Part shown: one piece after another, positions 33,138 through 44,400 of the stretch
Layout: each line of letters begins with the position of its first letter
Position numbering within the stretch: position 1 is the first letter of the stretch
Assembly: GCA_004352715.1 (NCBI GenBank)
Contig: SCFE01000031.1
Coordinates: 1,065,960-1,129,959 of the forward strand
Length of the DNA: 64,000 nucleotides
Origin: Hofstenia miamia
Lineage: Eukaryota > Xenacoelomorpha > Acoela
Reading direction: 5' to 3'
Notes under the pieces: model-generated
What the model saw: only the letters and a program-made list of their open reading frames with translations
Database searches by the model: none
Told to the model about the DNA's origin: nothing
Translations under genes and position numbers: made by a program

Positions 33138-36112
33138 AAGCAATAGGAAGAACAACAAAAGACCTGAATCTGAGGTGAAATGTTCATTAAAGAATAAAGA
33201 GAAGTTACCATGCCCCATATTAATTGATGGACTTAACTGAGTTTCAGAAGAACACCATTGTGTAAAATACATCTCTTTTTAACCTGCCTGTTGGTGAACA
33301 GTTTACAATTTGCAATGTGTATCAAACTCAGATAAGGTATGGTCCTGCAGTAAAAATTATTTTACAAAACAGAAATTGCTTATTCCTTCCCAATATTATG
33401 CACATCAGACTGGAGTACAGTTTAAAGTGTAAATTGGACTTAAAGTTCATTGATGTCAGAATAAACCTCCAAAATATTTCAGTTATAAGCCAAGTACTGT
33501 TTTAAAATTTGCATGTAATTTTATTTTAGAAGGTGTAAATACATATTCCTTAATGGATTTATTTTTCTCCTTGCATATATTTTACATAAAATTATGGATT
33601 TTTAGCTAGAAACATGAGAAAAAGAGGTGGTTTTACAAAATAATATCCAATATATCAGGTAGGTTGGATTTGAACCAAAGAAATATATGCATAATTTCAA
33701 AAAAAAATTCATTATTTGAAAGAAATGTTGAAAATTCAATTTTTTTAACTAGAACAATGTGTTTTTAATGCACTAGTCAGTCCTTGTGTAGAGTTTAATT
33801 GTGAAAGCTTTTTCCTTCTTTACTGGGTAAGTCATTTTTATATTTTAAAATGTGAAATTCTCTTTTTCCACAAAACTTATACAGCTAATGAAATTTAGAA
33901 ATTACTTATTCTCTGGCCCTATGCATGAAAATCTTCTGTAACATATGCATATATATATTCTGGTTGACAAGGGTAAATTGAAGCTTGGTCAATCTAGCCA
34001 TGCTTTATGCTCAGCTACAAAATGGATGATTTGCTTTCACGGTTTTTAATTATACAGATATGTTTATTGTTGAATTTTACTAAATATTTATTTAAATTTG
34101 AGTTTTCAGAATTTGTGTGGCAGAGCTTGGGTGAATTTATTCTTAGAACAGTTATTAAGTTTCCTATTTCAATCAATAATTAAAGCATTTTTAAGTGATT
34201 TTTAAGTGATTAACATGGCATTAAATAGTACTTGTCTAAGCCAATTAATATCAATTAAACTTGTTGAATTCATATATTATTATGGGGTCTTAGTCAAAAA
34301 TCTGAAAGGAACTGATGGTGTAAATATCTTAGCTGAGTTGTTAGCCCTGGTGAGCTGATACTTTGTATTAATTTCAATCTCAAAATAAATGTAAAGCTGG
34401 GGCTTTGGTTAAGATCTCAAAATATTTCTACACATAGAAACATTGGTACACCTTTGATCCCCTGAATTCAATGTTTTTGCTTTCATTGTTTTTACTAATT
34501 TGCAATATTTCACATGTTTTTAATATTTCTGGTTTCTAGCTCTTGTATTATAATTAAGCACATATAAATATTTGTATTTTTTTTAGCAATATTCGACCTA
34601 ACACTCAGCATATGGTTGATAATGTAGAGTTATTACATTTACAAAATGTCAGTTGCAATTTTCTCAAAATTCTTAGCAATCCTTCTTTAAAATAATGTGT
34701 GCCTATATTTTATACATGTGAATAATACATATTTAAAAACATTTGTACATTTAGAAGGCAATCTCAAAAACTCAAAGATTGAAGGCAATGCATTTTGGTT
34801 TCAAATGCATTTACACACAAATAACAAGGTAAGATGATACTTTTGTTTTCATGACCCATCTATATTATAATGTTTCACATTTAATCAATTGTGTTTTTAA
34901 ATTATCACTTCAAACTAAATTATACATGATTTTTTGTTTAATTGCATGCATTTTAAATTTCCTATTTTTTAACTAGTAGCTTACTGAAACTATAAATTAT
35001 GCACATTCATTTTCACTTTGTTGTACTACTAGGATGATATTAACTGAATATTTATTAAATTTTTCAAGTCATAGCAGAGTTTATTCCACAGTTAAGCGAT
35101 TTTATAGATGTTGTTTTTCACCTATAAATTATTATTTCATAATTTTCTCAAAATTCTTTGTGATCCATCTTTTAAATACCATGTGCCTGTATCAATAATA
35201 CACTATTTACAAGATACATTTAGAAGGCAATCTCAACATGGAGTTTTGACTAATTTAATGATTGGAAATCATATTCAGCAATGGAAATCAAGCATTTAGC
35301 AGTACATCAACTACAAGAATGGTGAATTGCTTGGAAAAACGTCTTTTCATTTCTATGGAAAAGATATCTACAAGACTGTGAGCAAGAGTCATAAACCAAA
35401 TAAACTGAAAATGTGCAAAGTCAGCAAATGTTGCACCTCTGTAAATTCATATAAACCTAAAAGAAATGCAAAAAAAGCCATTGTGTAAAACTAATATCAT
35501 AATAGTGTATTAATGAAAGCATGTATGTGTATAAATCCTACTAATAGCATTGCATGTATAATTTTTCGGAAAACGAAATTGCCTTCATCATCTAAGTATA
35601 TATTTCATATGCCTGTAATGTTTAAATATGGTGAATATTTTTTTTGAATTTTGTATGTTGGATATTATAGGAGAAGAAATTTAACATATGGAATTTTCAC
35701 AATGAAACACCAAAGTATTTGGAAAACAAAAATGTAACACTTTGCATGTAATGTATAGATTCCTGAAAAATGAATTTAATGATGGCAATCAATCATTAGC
35801 ACACATTGAATTTTTTATGGAAAAGAAAATTAATCATTTGCAAAACATATTGTGAATTAAGTCAGCAAAGTATTATCAGAAATCGCGGTNCCCCCCCCCC
35901 CCCCCCATTAGTCAGCTAACAATGTCATGTATATTTACAAAAAATAGATGTAATAAAGTAAAATAAAACATGCAAACTAAATTAGGTCCCATAAATAAGT
36001 GAGCCACTATAGCAAGCACATGACCATGCAACTTCCATGATGTCACTACAACACCCCCATCAATATCCACGACATAACACAGGCCATGAGTCATAGTAGA
36101 ATAGGCTAGGAT
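33138..36112 (-). repeat. right arm of the 6.45 kb inverted repeat
   Basis: Reverse complement of the left arm, about 0.4 kb longer. One clear extra segment of roughly 90 bases (about 35993-36075) has no counterpart on the left, and a poly-C tract with an N (35890-35906) stands where the left arm has GGGGG. The internal direct repeat is also present here (TAGAAGGCAATCTC at 34752 and 35221). The outer end GGCTAGGAT (36104-36112) matches the outer end of the left arm; sequence beyond does not pair. Confidence 0.9.
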
Positions 36113-37205
36113 TAAGGGATTTCCAAGATAAATTTTAGTAAATCAAAAATGTTCCTAAATATGTTAATGATGTGTACAAAATGCTTAGCAATGGATACTT
36201 TACACTGTTTCCCATGAATTTCAGTGAACGTTTTAGAAGAATTTAAGTCAATGTTTAACAGCCACTGAAATAAAATGGCTAATTATTTTTTTGGTTGCAG
36301 ATTACTATCATATGCTTCTAAGCAATAACTTCTGATCTTGATTTAGAAAACTATAAATCTTTATTGTCAAGAGTAAAAATAGAATTCTAAAGCAAATCAA
36401 GAGAAATTGCATTTTTTGTTCAAACTTTCTCATACAAAGTTTGCTTATTACTAGCAGGACTTTCTCTTGTGTCTGATTGTAAATGTATTGCAAACTTAAT
36501 TGGGGAATATTGAAAGGTACACTTTTGGTCTTGAAGGTTAAAAAGTTGCAAACCTACCAGGGGAAATGTGTTTCGCATACTCCATCCGATTTTCAAAGCA
36601 CAAAATTTGCTCAGTGAGCATTTTTCAGGTAGTTATATATTTGCTAGGATTGTACTGTTTAAACAAGTGTTTTACAAGTAGGAAAACAAACATGTTTAAA
36701 AACCTTTAAAAAGCGGCAATTTTTTCATTTTTTTATTCAAGTAAATGGTATTGGTAATTAGAACGTCTAGTTGCTTTGTTCATGACAATGATGAGATATC
36801 CAAAAAGTTAGCAATAGGCCTATATGCCAGTTTTCTTACTTGACCTCTTCAATTTTATAGCTTTTGCGAATGCCCATATCATTTTCTATACAATAAAATA
36901 TGTATGTAAATCATCAGTACAACTATGATCATTATTTTATTTCAATTTATCATTTAGTAGACCTAAGTCGGACATACATATTCATCATATATAAACAATA
37001 GAAATAAGTATAATCGTTTGACATGTACGTCAGCGCGTCACATGTAGGCCTAAATTACTGGCAATTAATATACATTAGATAAGTCTGAAATTAATGTAAA
37101 TTGCTCTCAGTCAACGAAAAATACAGACAGGTGTTATATAAATAAGCCTACATGTATGTGAAGAATAGAACTCGTACTTTTCGAATATATATATATATAT
37201 ATATA
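36113..37205. other. AT-rich stretch running into a gap
   Basis: No recognised gene. It ends in an (AT)n run (37185-37205) at which the assembly breaks. Confidence 0.45.
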
Positions 37206-38205
37206 NNNNNNNNNNNNNNNNNNNNNNNNNNNNNNNNNNNNNNNNNNNNNNNNNNNNNNNNNNNNNNNNNNNNNNNNNNNNNNNNNNNNNNNNNNNNNNN
37301 NNNNNNNNNNNNNNNNNNNNNNNNNNNNNNNNNNNNNNNNNNNNNNNNNNNNNNNNNNNNNNNNNNNNNNNNNNNNNNNNNNNNNNNNNNNNNNNNNNNN
37401 NNNNNNNNNNNNNNNNNNNNNNNNNNNNNNNNNNNNNNNNNNNNNNNNNNNNNNNNNNNNNNNNNNNNNNNNNNNNNNNNNNNNNNNNNNNNNNNNNNNN
37501 NNNNNNNNNNNNNNNNNNNNNNNNNNNNNNNNNNNNNNNNNNNNNNNNNNNNNNNNNNNNNNNNNNNNNNNNNNNNNNNNNNNNNNNNNNNNNNNNNNNN
37601 NNNNNNNNNNNNNNNNNNNNNNNNNNNNNNNNNNNNNNNNNNNNNNNNNNNNNNNNNNNNNNNNNNNNNNNNNNNNNNNNNNNNNNNNNNNNNNNNNNNN
37701 NNNNNNNNNNNNNNNNNNNNNNNNNNNNNNNNNNNNNNNNNNNNNNNNNNNNNNNNNNNNNNNNNNNNNNNNNNNNNNNNNNNNNNNNNNNNNNNNNNNN
37801 NNNNNNNNNNNNNNNNNNNNNNNNNNNNNNNNNNNNNNNNNNNNNNNNNNNNNNNNNNNNNNNNNNNNNNNNNNNNNNNNNNNNNNNNNNNNNNNNNNNN
37901 NNNNNNNNNNNNNNNNNNNNNNNNNNNNNNNNNNNNNNNNNNNNNNNNNNNNNNNNNNNNNNNNNNNNNNNNNNNNNNNNNNNNNNNNNNNNNNNNNNNN
38001 NNNNNNNNNNNNNNNNNNNNNNNNNNNNNNNNNNNNNNNNNNNNNNNNNNNNNNNNNNNNNNNNNNNNNNNNNNNNNNNNNNNNNNNNNNNNNNNNNNNN
38101 NNNNNNNNNNNNNNNNNNNNNNNNNNNNNNNNNNNNNNNNNNNNNNNNNNNNNNNNNNNNNNNNNNNNNNNNNNNNNNNNNNNNNNNNNNNNNNNNNNNN
38201 NNNNN
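37206..38205. other. assembly gap (1000 N)
   Basis: No sequence. The round size suggests an estimated gap. It interrupts the CR1-type ORF1 that ends at its right edge. Confidence 0.95.
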
Positions 38206-38436
38206 ATTTATTTCTGGAGTTACTTGAGTAGTTTTGTTGGTGGATTCAGAAGGAGTTTCTTTGATGGCTGCTAGCATGTTGAACAGGATAATTAGTTCAT
38301 CTCTGCCGAGATTCTTGAGAGGAGCTAATAATTTAGTTTTGGTTAACTCCTCCTCAGGTAACGCAATAAGCAACGTAGCGTTAAGCGTGGTAAGCACAGC
38401 GCACTCGCAAGGACCAACTGCTCGCGGTGAAAGCAT
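38206..38436 (-). pseudogene. N-terminal segment of a CR1-like ORF1, truncated by a gap
   Basis: The minus-strand frame starts MLSPRAVGPCECAVLTTL and contains TKLLAPLKNLGRDELIILF before entering the 1000-N gap. It is clearly related to the ORF1 start at 63702-63941, which has TVGPLERSV and KLLAPFSNLSDEELIALL. The shared block, a GP..E.. start followed by KLLAP..NL..(D/E)ELI, is probably a small helical domain preceding the esterase domain in this retrotransposon family. Without the gap sequence I cannot say whether the copy continues into esterase and ORF2. Function is inferred only from the second copy's context. Confidence 0.6.
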
Positions 38437-38879
38437 CGAAACAACAAAGTGTCATCATTGCGAAAAAGTTTTTTATTGATCAAAACCTTGTAATTTTCCC
38501 CCAATGCACTGACATAGCGTTTAGGCAGAAAATAATAAACACCATTATCGAGTCTAATCTTTACTGCTATACCATATCTTGTGTTCAACTGAACAGCGTC
38601 TTCAATTGTTAGCCAAAGTTTTTTCGGAAGTTCACTAGCAGGACTTGCGGTTGAAAAAATACATTGTGATGACTGGGAATTGACATCATTTAAACATTGT
38701 AAAACATTGTTCTCTTCAATAATGTTGGAGATTGGGAAGAAAATTGCCTTATTATTGACTACAGGACACTCTCGCTTGTTTTGAGTCCTTCGTTTTTCTT
38801 TTGCAGGTGCAGGAGAAGGGGCCATCATCTCTTGTGTTAGCAAATTATTGTTGGAGGCTGGTGTCAAATAGATTACCAA
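38343..38879 (-). CDS. mobile-element-associated protein with an LPKRY-type domain
   Basis: A 178-codon minus-strand frame. Residues about 85-140 contain LWLTIEDAVQLNTRYG, then VKIRLDNGVYYFLPKRY: the pattern 'NTRYG.AV...LD.G..YFLPKRY' is familiar from uncharacterised proteins linked to invertebrate mobile elements. The first 30 residues are low-complexity and basic (PAPAKEKRRTQNKR). After about residue 145 the frame overlaps the start of the CR1-like ORF1 in another phase, so the real C-terminus is probably earlier or a frameshift joins the two. Function unknown. It could be an upstream ORF of the same element. Confidence 0.4.
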   Translation of the reverse strand: MVIYLTPASNNNLLTQEMMAPSPAPAKEKRRTQNKRECPVVNNKAIFFPISNIIEENNVLQCLNDVNSQSSQCIFSTASPASELPKKLWLTIEDAVQLNTRYGIAVKIRLDNGVYYFLPKRYVSALGENYKVLINKKLFRNDDTLLFRCFHREQLVLASALCLPRLTLRCLLRYLRRS

Positions 38880-39074
38880 ATGAACCAGATGCTATGGTTT
38901 CAACAGACATTGCCATAAGAAAAATGAATTTGCGTAGAAGAAAATAATGATTTTATCTGACGATTTGGGTGAATATATAGATTGAGTTGTTTAATCAATA
39001 AACACATCATGACGTCACTAAAACACCCCCCGGCAAGTTCCATTGCCAATAATTTATGTAATATATATAAAAAA

Positions 39075-39309
39075 ATTGGTTACATTTTAAACAAAAGACT
39101 GCAAACAAATGTGTTTATTTTTGCAATTGACATGTGTTTTCTGTGAAACGAATTTATTACCCTCAATATAAGAAAATTATTTGTTTGAAAATACTTATTA
39201 TGTAATTCCAAAAACTTATGTGAATAAAAAAATTGGTTACATTTTAAACATTTCTAATTTCATTGATTTTTGAAAATTCCTCAACCTCTAAAAAATTGGT
39301 TACATTTTA
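39075..39309 (+). repeat. three copies of ATTGGTTACATTTTA
   Basis: The 15-mer occurs at 39075, 39232 and 39295. The first and third copies are followed by a longer similar stretch (ACAAACAAATGTGTTT), so these look like units of a degenerate local repeat. Confidence 0.7.
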
Positions 39310-40929
39310 TACAATAGACTACAAACAAATGTGTTTGCCAACAAATATTATAACAAAATAGAATATATTCCAATGACGTCAGAGATATACAGACGGCCAA
39401 AGTACACAATTAAATCATAGCCAGACCCGCCAAGGTCATTTGTGGCACGTCGTACGACCCGCTTCTTGCTACTCTTAACTAATAAAAATAGAAGAACTGA
39501 ATTTTTGTTTAATACTAAAGAATAAACGACCATGAAACTTAGTCAATTATATCATAACACTTAAGAAAATGTGAATTAAATTATGACATCAAAATTTTAA
39601 GATTAACCATTCCCAAAGATTTGAAAGTAATCGAAAGTATATACATAAGATCAATGCAACCAAGTACTAACTCCAAAGATGATTACATATATCAGCACAC
39701 ATTTCCTCTAATCAACCTTTAATTACATAATATCTTTTAATTGAATAATCTATATTTAGGGAGAAATGTATTATTAAATATAGTACAAAATATAGTTTCT
39801 TCTTCTAATAAAATTGATATTAATTTTTCTTAGATTTTCTTTTAATTGGTAATTTCTTGGCATAAGCCCTTGCAATATCGAATATTCTATGAATTGACCC
39901 TTAAAATAAGGATACTTTGAAAGATCTTGGAGAATTTGAATTAAAAATAAGTAGCAAAGCGGCATCTGATGATTTCCAGTTAAAAATGATTTTTTAATAC
40001 TTTGAAATTGCTATTTTCTTAATTTTCAATTGTGAAATTGATATTATTATCTATTATAATTAAGTTAGGTAAGATTTCTTTTGAGTTTTTTTATCAATTA
40101 AACAAATATATCATCAATATATCTTCCATAAAAATTGAACTGTTTAAATTGTTGTATTCGATACTGTTCTACAATTGAAATAAGAAGGAAACAATTTTTT
40201 CAGAATACTTTGCCCCATTAACCACCGTCTATGGATATTTTTTATTTACGTATATGTCTATCGCACCGCAATATTTCAAACCAGGTAATTTCTAATTTTA
40301 TTAAAATTTGAATCAACCAACCACTTCTCAATAGTACCACATATCGAACATTTATACGCATGATTAGCAGGAATGGTGCTAATTTTTAGGACTTAGTGTT
40401 TAAATGTATAAATTTTTAATTCATACGTATAAAATTTTAAAGAATTTCAAAATTCCACAATGCTTATAGTAAGAACAAATTGCGATCAATAATGTAAAAA
40501 TCAATAGTAAATTTAGACAATCTGCAATTTTATTATTGAGAAAAATAAATAGCAATACTTAAAGATTAAAGAAAGCTTAGCACTAAAAATGTTAGAAAAT
40601 TATTGTTAACAAATTGTCAAAACATTCGGTGGAAGCGTATACTTTTAAATTACTGTAAACGATAGGTTTCACTCAATACAGTGTTCTGTTAGAGAACGTA
40701 AATACGCCATGATGTGTCGATACATGAGTGGGCATTATACTAAATATCTTTCACAAAGCGAACATATAATAATGCAACTATTAAAAGCTCAAATAGATAT
40801 TCTGAATTTATAAAATGAAGTGGATGTTATATGCTACACAAAACAGCGTTTTCATGCTCAATTTGATTGTAAATAAATAATTGAGCGCTGATTCATTAGC
40901 TATATAAAGAAATTTAACGTATTTCACCA

Positions 40930-41155
40930 CATTTAAGATAGCACTTACGATTAAAGATCACATTTAATTATATGAAGACAAAGACAATTGGAATTGACCA
41001 ACCAAGAAAAATAACATTAAAATTGCAAAAGATCTCAATCAATTCCAACAACCAAAATTAATAAATGAAGAAAATACTGTTTTTGAAATCCTAATAAGCG
41101 TTTAACACTATTTGTATGTTGACTTTATTTACAAAGGATTTTAAAAATAAATATG
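40930..41155. repeat. dispersed repeat, copy 1
   Basis: It shares most of its length with 57792-58020, in the same orientation (for example TTACGATTAAAGATCACATT and GAAGAAAATACTGTTTTTG), with small indels. I do not recognise the family; it is non-coding. Confidence 0.75.
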
Positions 41156-41296
41156 ACATTTTTAAAATTAATTTTAGATTAATCAACAACTAGTCTAAAT
41201 AAAACATATATTTCTTAATTCATAAAACCATCAAAGCACCATAAAGTGAAATGGGAAGCAAATATTCCAATCGCCTCTCGTTATTCTGCAAAAAAT

Positions 41297-41302
41297 TTTA
41301 TT
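41297..41302 (-). promoter_or_regulatory. AATAAA overlapping the STX5 stop codon
   Basis: The polyadenylation hexamer shares two bases with the TAA stop. If used, the 3' UTR would be only tens of bases. Another AATAAA on this strand lies at about 41124, so which one is used cannot be told. Confidence 0.35.
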
Positions 41303-41460
41303 ATGCAAAGAATACTATGAAAAGAATAAAGAACACAATCATGATTCCAAATATCTTTATCATTAGCATACGGTTAGAGCTAATGCTTTGAAAATATTTC
41401 AATAACTCTGAATGCCCGGCAGTCACATGATTGTAAGTCTCGTCAATATTGTGATCAATC
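41301..41460 (-). CDS. STX5: STX5 coding exon 10 (membrane anchor)
   Basis: 160 bases: end of the SNARE helix (IDHNIDETYN), the juxtamembrane HSELLKYFQSISSNR and a C-terminal membrane segment ending at TAA. No lumenal tail, as usual for syntaxin-5. Confidence 0.95.
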
Positions 41461-44400
41461 CTAAAAATAATTATTAAAAATGCATTCTTTACTAAGTAAG
41501 AATATAATAATCAACTTAATTTTTAGATGTTTGTATTACAAGAACAAGTTCTGGTTTTATTAGATCATGACATCAAAAACCAACTAACACAAATTTATAT
41601 AGAAGAAAAATCTATATTCAGAAATTGTTTTAACAATAAATAGAAATAGTTTCCAACTAGATACTGATATTGAAAACACAAGTTTTTAGCAATTTTTAAC
41701 ATACAATGTGTTCAACATACCAAGACGTAACAAAGTCATTTGATATAATTTCAGAAATTTTCGTCAAAAACGGATATTTGAAGAAATTAACCGAGAAAGC
41801 AATGGCTAAAATTTCAATATCAAAAAATATACATATATAAGGCGCTGAAGATAAATTTTGGGAATATATTTTGCCAATCTATGATCCCATTGGTGCAATA
41901 AGAAGTAGAACAATTTTAACATAGTTGAGATTTTTACATGAGCATTGTTGGTTAAATGTTGAGAAACTCACATACTACCTAATGGAATTTATTGAACAAT
42001 GAGAAAATCCTTAATTATTGCTATTTACTACTACTACTACTACTACTATTAGTAGTATTTCAAAAATGAATAAATTATTCACAAAAGATTATTATTGTTA
42101 AGAATTAGAACTTAAACATTATTTGCCAAAACATATTTATTATTTAATAGCATTTTAATATTTGATATACGATTTGTTTTTTTATTATTAAGTTATTGTA
42201 TATTTCATCAAATGTGTGGCTACTTAATGCACGAGTATACATTGTTGAAACTCCTGCAGCTGATATTTTCAATAAAAATTTGTGAAAGAATCGCATGCGA
42301 AAACATCCTTTAATTAAAGAAATATAAGTATACAAATTGAGATGAAGTAATGCAGAAATACATACATTACTAAACTTTCTTCGCTTGTTTTTACAATTTC
42401 AGCTAATTGTTGAAATACTTCACCAAGTTGAACGACATTGGACTCAATGCTTTCCATTATTGTGGCACGTTCTTTAATGTAAGAGTCCTAAGAATGGAAA
42501 TAAATATAGGTCAGTAATTTTTTAACTTGGTTAACAATAAGCATGAACAATAAATATGTACAATATTAAAGAATACTAATACAGTATATCAACATATAAC
42601 TTATATTATCAAACTTACAGTTTGTTCAATTAGTTCCAATTGCTGGGTATGACGGGAACGGGGGTGAACTCCAGAAGGGCCGATTTCCAAAGATCCAGGG
42701 TTTTCATTCATATTGACAGCTCTCTCTTCATCTCTCAACAATATGCTAGTACCTGAATTCATATTAGTAACAGATTTTAACCTAAAATATACCTGCACTG
42801 CTAGAAGGTGGCAGCAAGGAGCTTGTGTCAATATTCGATTTAGAAAATTGCTCTCTTCGTGATTTTTGTTCTTTCAAATTCTAGTGAATTAAATGCATGA
42901 TCAACAAAATACATATCAATCGAATCTGATACAAGTGCACACATTACTATACTAAAAAGTATTGGTTTGAATTTTACCCAAAGGTGAAAGTGGCTGACCT
43001 GGCCGAAAAAAATATCTGATTTGCGGACAGGGCCAAAATTAAATTAACTAGTGGCTTCAAGTGCGGGTCACAAGTTTGTACAAATTTTACAAAAGTTTAT
43101 TTGAAATAAGTTGCACGTACATTGTCAGTATGTTTCGTGGTTTGTATTCAAAAAATAATCCACGCTGTGATTAATATTTCCCTGTGATATCAATGTTGTT
43201 AAATCAAGTTTATAGGCGTCCACAATTGAAGGTTTTGTTTATATTCTAATTAATGAAAATGAGAAAGAATAAGGCCGCACATGTAAACAATTCTAATGCT
43301 GTTGAACAAGTAATTACAGTGATCAATTCCATAGAATAACTATTATTGGTTATCTTCAATTGGTATTCCAACTAAATTAAATCATTTGCACGGGCCTAAA
43401 GAGTTTTCAAAAACATTACAATTACTATATTTTGCAAAATCTGCTATGATAATCACCAAAGAGCTAATTGAATCAGGATTGAGAAGGCTAGTCTGATGAT
43501 GCGATCAAAAAGCGATGATGAAGATCAAAAGAATAAGTTCTTCTCCGACGTATGGAAGCATTTCGAACTTCCCAGTAATAGCTCTAGGAACACTGTATCT
43601 TGTAAGACATGTTTAACTACATTTTCTACGCGCAATGAACAAGGTCACAATACTGGAACTCATAATCTGAATACGCACAACTTAAATAAAAGTTCTCGGG
43701 ACATCAACATGAAAATTTAATGCGTTTCAAGACTATATTGAAATCTAATCGATTAGTTCATAACATTTAGAATTAAATAGTTTTAGTCTGAAATTGGCTG
43801 AAAGTAATAGTTTTTTAATATATGCAAAATCCCCTTTTAATAAAAATCGTGAAAATTATTCAATTTTGTCATGCTATACACCAATCACTAGATCTTTGTA
43901 TGTTGCATCTTTTGTAAGCGATGTGAACAATCGCATCGTTAAAATTGTATGGACTATTTGCAAAAAACTTTAAAAATTGGCGTTTTGGCTGAGTAGTCAA
44001 TATTGGGAGGCCATAGCTCATTCAGGATTGATCCGATTAACAAAATTTTTACACCATTCTATGAGAAAAAGACAAAAAGCTATGAGTTTGTTATAGTTTT
44101 TTAGCACTTTCAAAAAATTGGTGTCCACAACTGAAATATGCATATTTTACAAAATTTCACTAAAATAGTCAATATCGAAAAAAATACCTTACACAATTTT
44201 TCAGTAGTTGTTTCGTTTGATTCTACGTCATAATTTAGTTAAGTGGTGTGCGGAAAGTCAAGCTCTATAATAAACAGTTCATAATATAAGTGTCGAAACG
44301 CATATACTGCAATGACCTCCTCAAAGAGACTAGTGTGTATATAGTAGGCCCTGGTGACACCTGCTTAAGATTTATCCTTAATTAACGGTCCCATATCGTG

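Larger units (their letters stand above)
38880..41296. other. downstream flank of syntaxin-5 with repeats
   Basis: No gene is supported. It contains a three-copy short repeat (39075-39309) and a dispersed repeat (40930-41155). A minus-strand open frame at 39348-39533 includes a GC-richer patch but no recognisable domain. Palindromic TGACGTCA-type motifs occur at about 39010 and 39374. Confidence 0.45.

Noticed and set aside
35890-35906. Poly-C run as a possible functional G-quadruplex
   Set aside because: It begins with N, and the opposite arm of the inverted repeat has only five G at the same place, so it is more likely a sequencing artefact.
37111-38231. Two long opposite-strand frames across 37.1-38.2 kb
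   Set aside because: They consist almost wholly of the 1000-N gap; only 38206-38436 on the minus strand carries real protein sequence.
39348-39533. 61-codon minus-strand frame with a basic patch (KSSKKRVVRRATND)
   Set aside because: Composition is suggestive, but two phases look equally plausible and there is no homologue I recognise.
42371-42487. Alternative exon 9 of syntaxin-5 ending at the GTAATG donor
   Set aside because: It puts exon 10 out of frame with an immediate stop; the GTATGT donor five bases further gives the expected protein.
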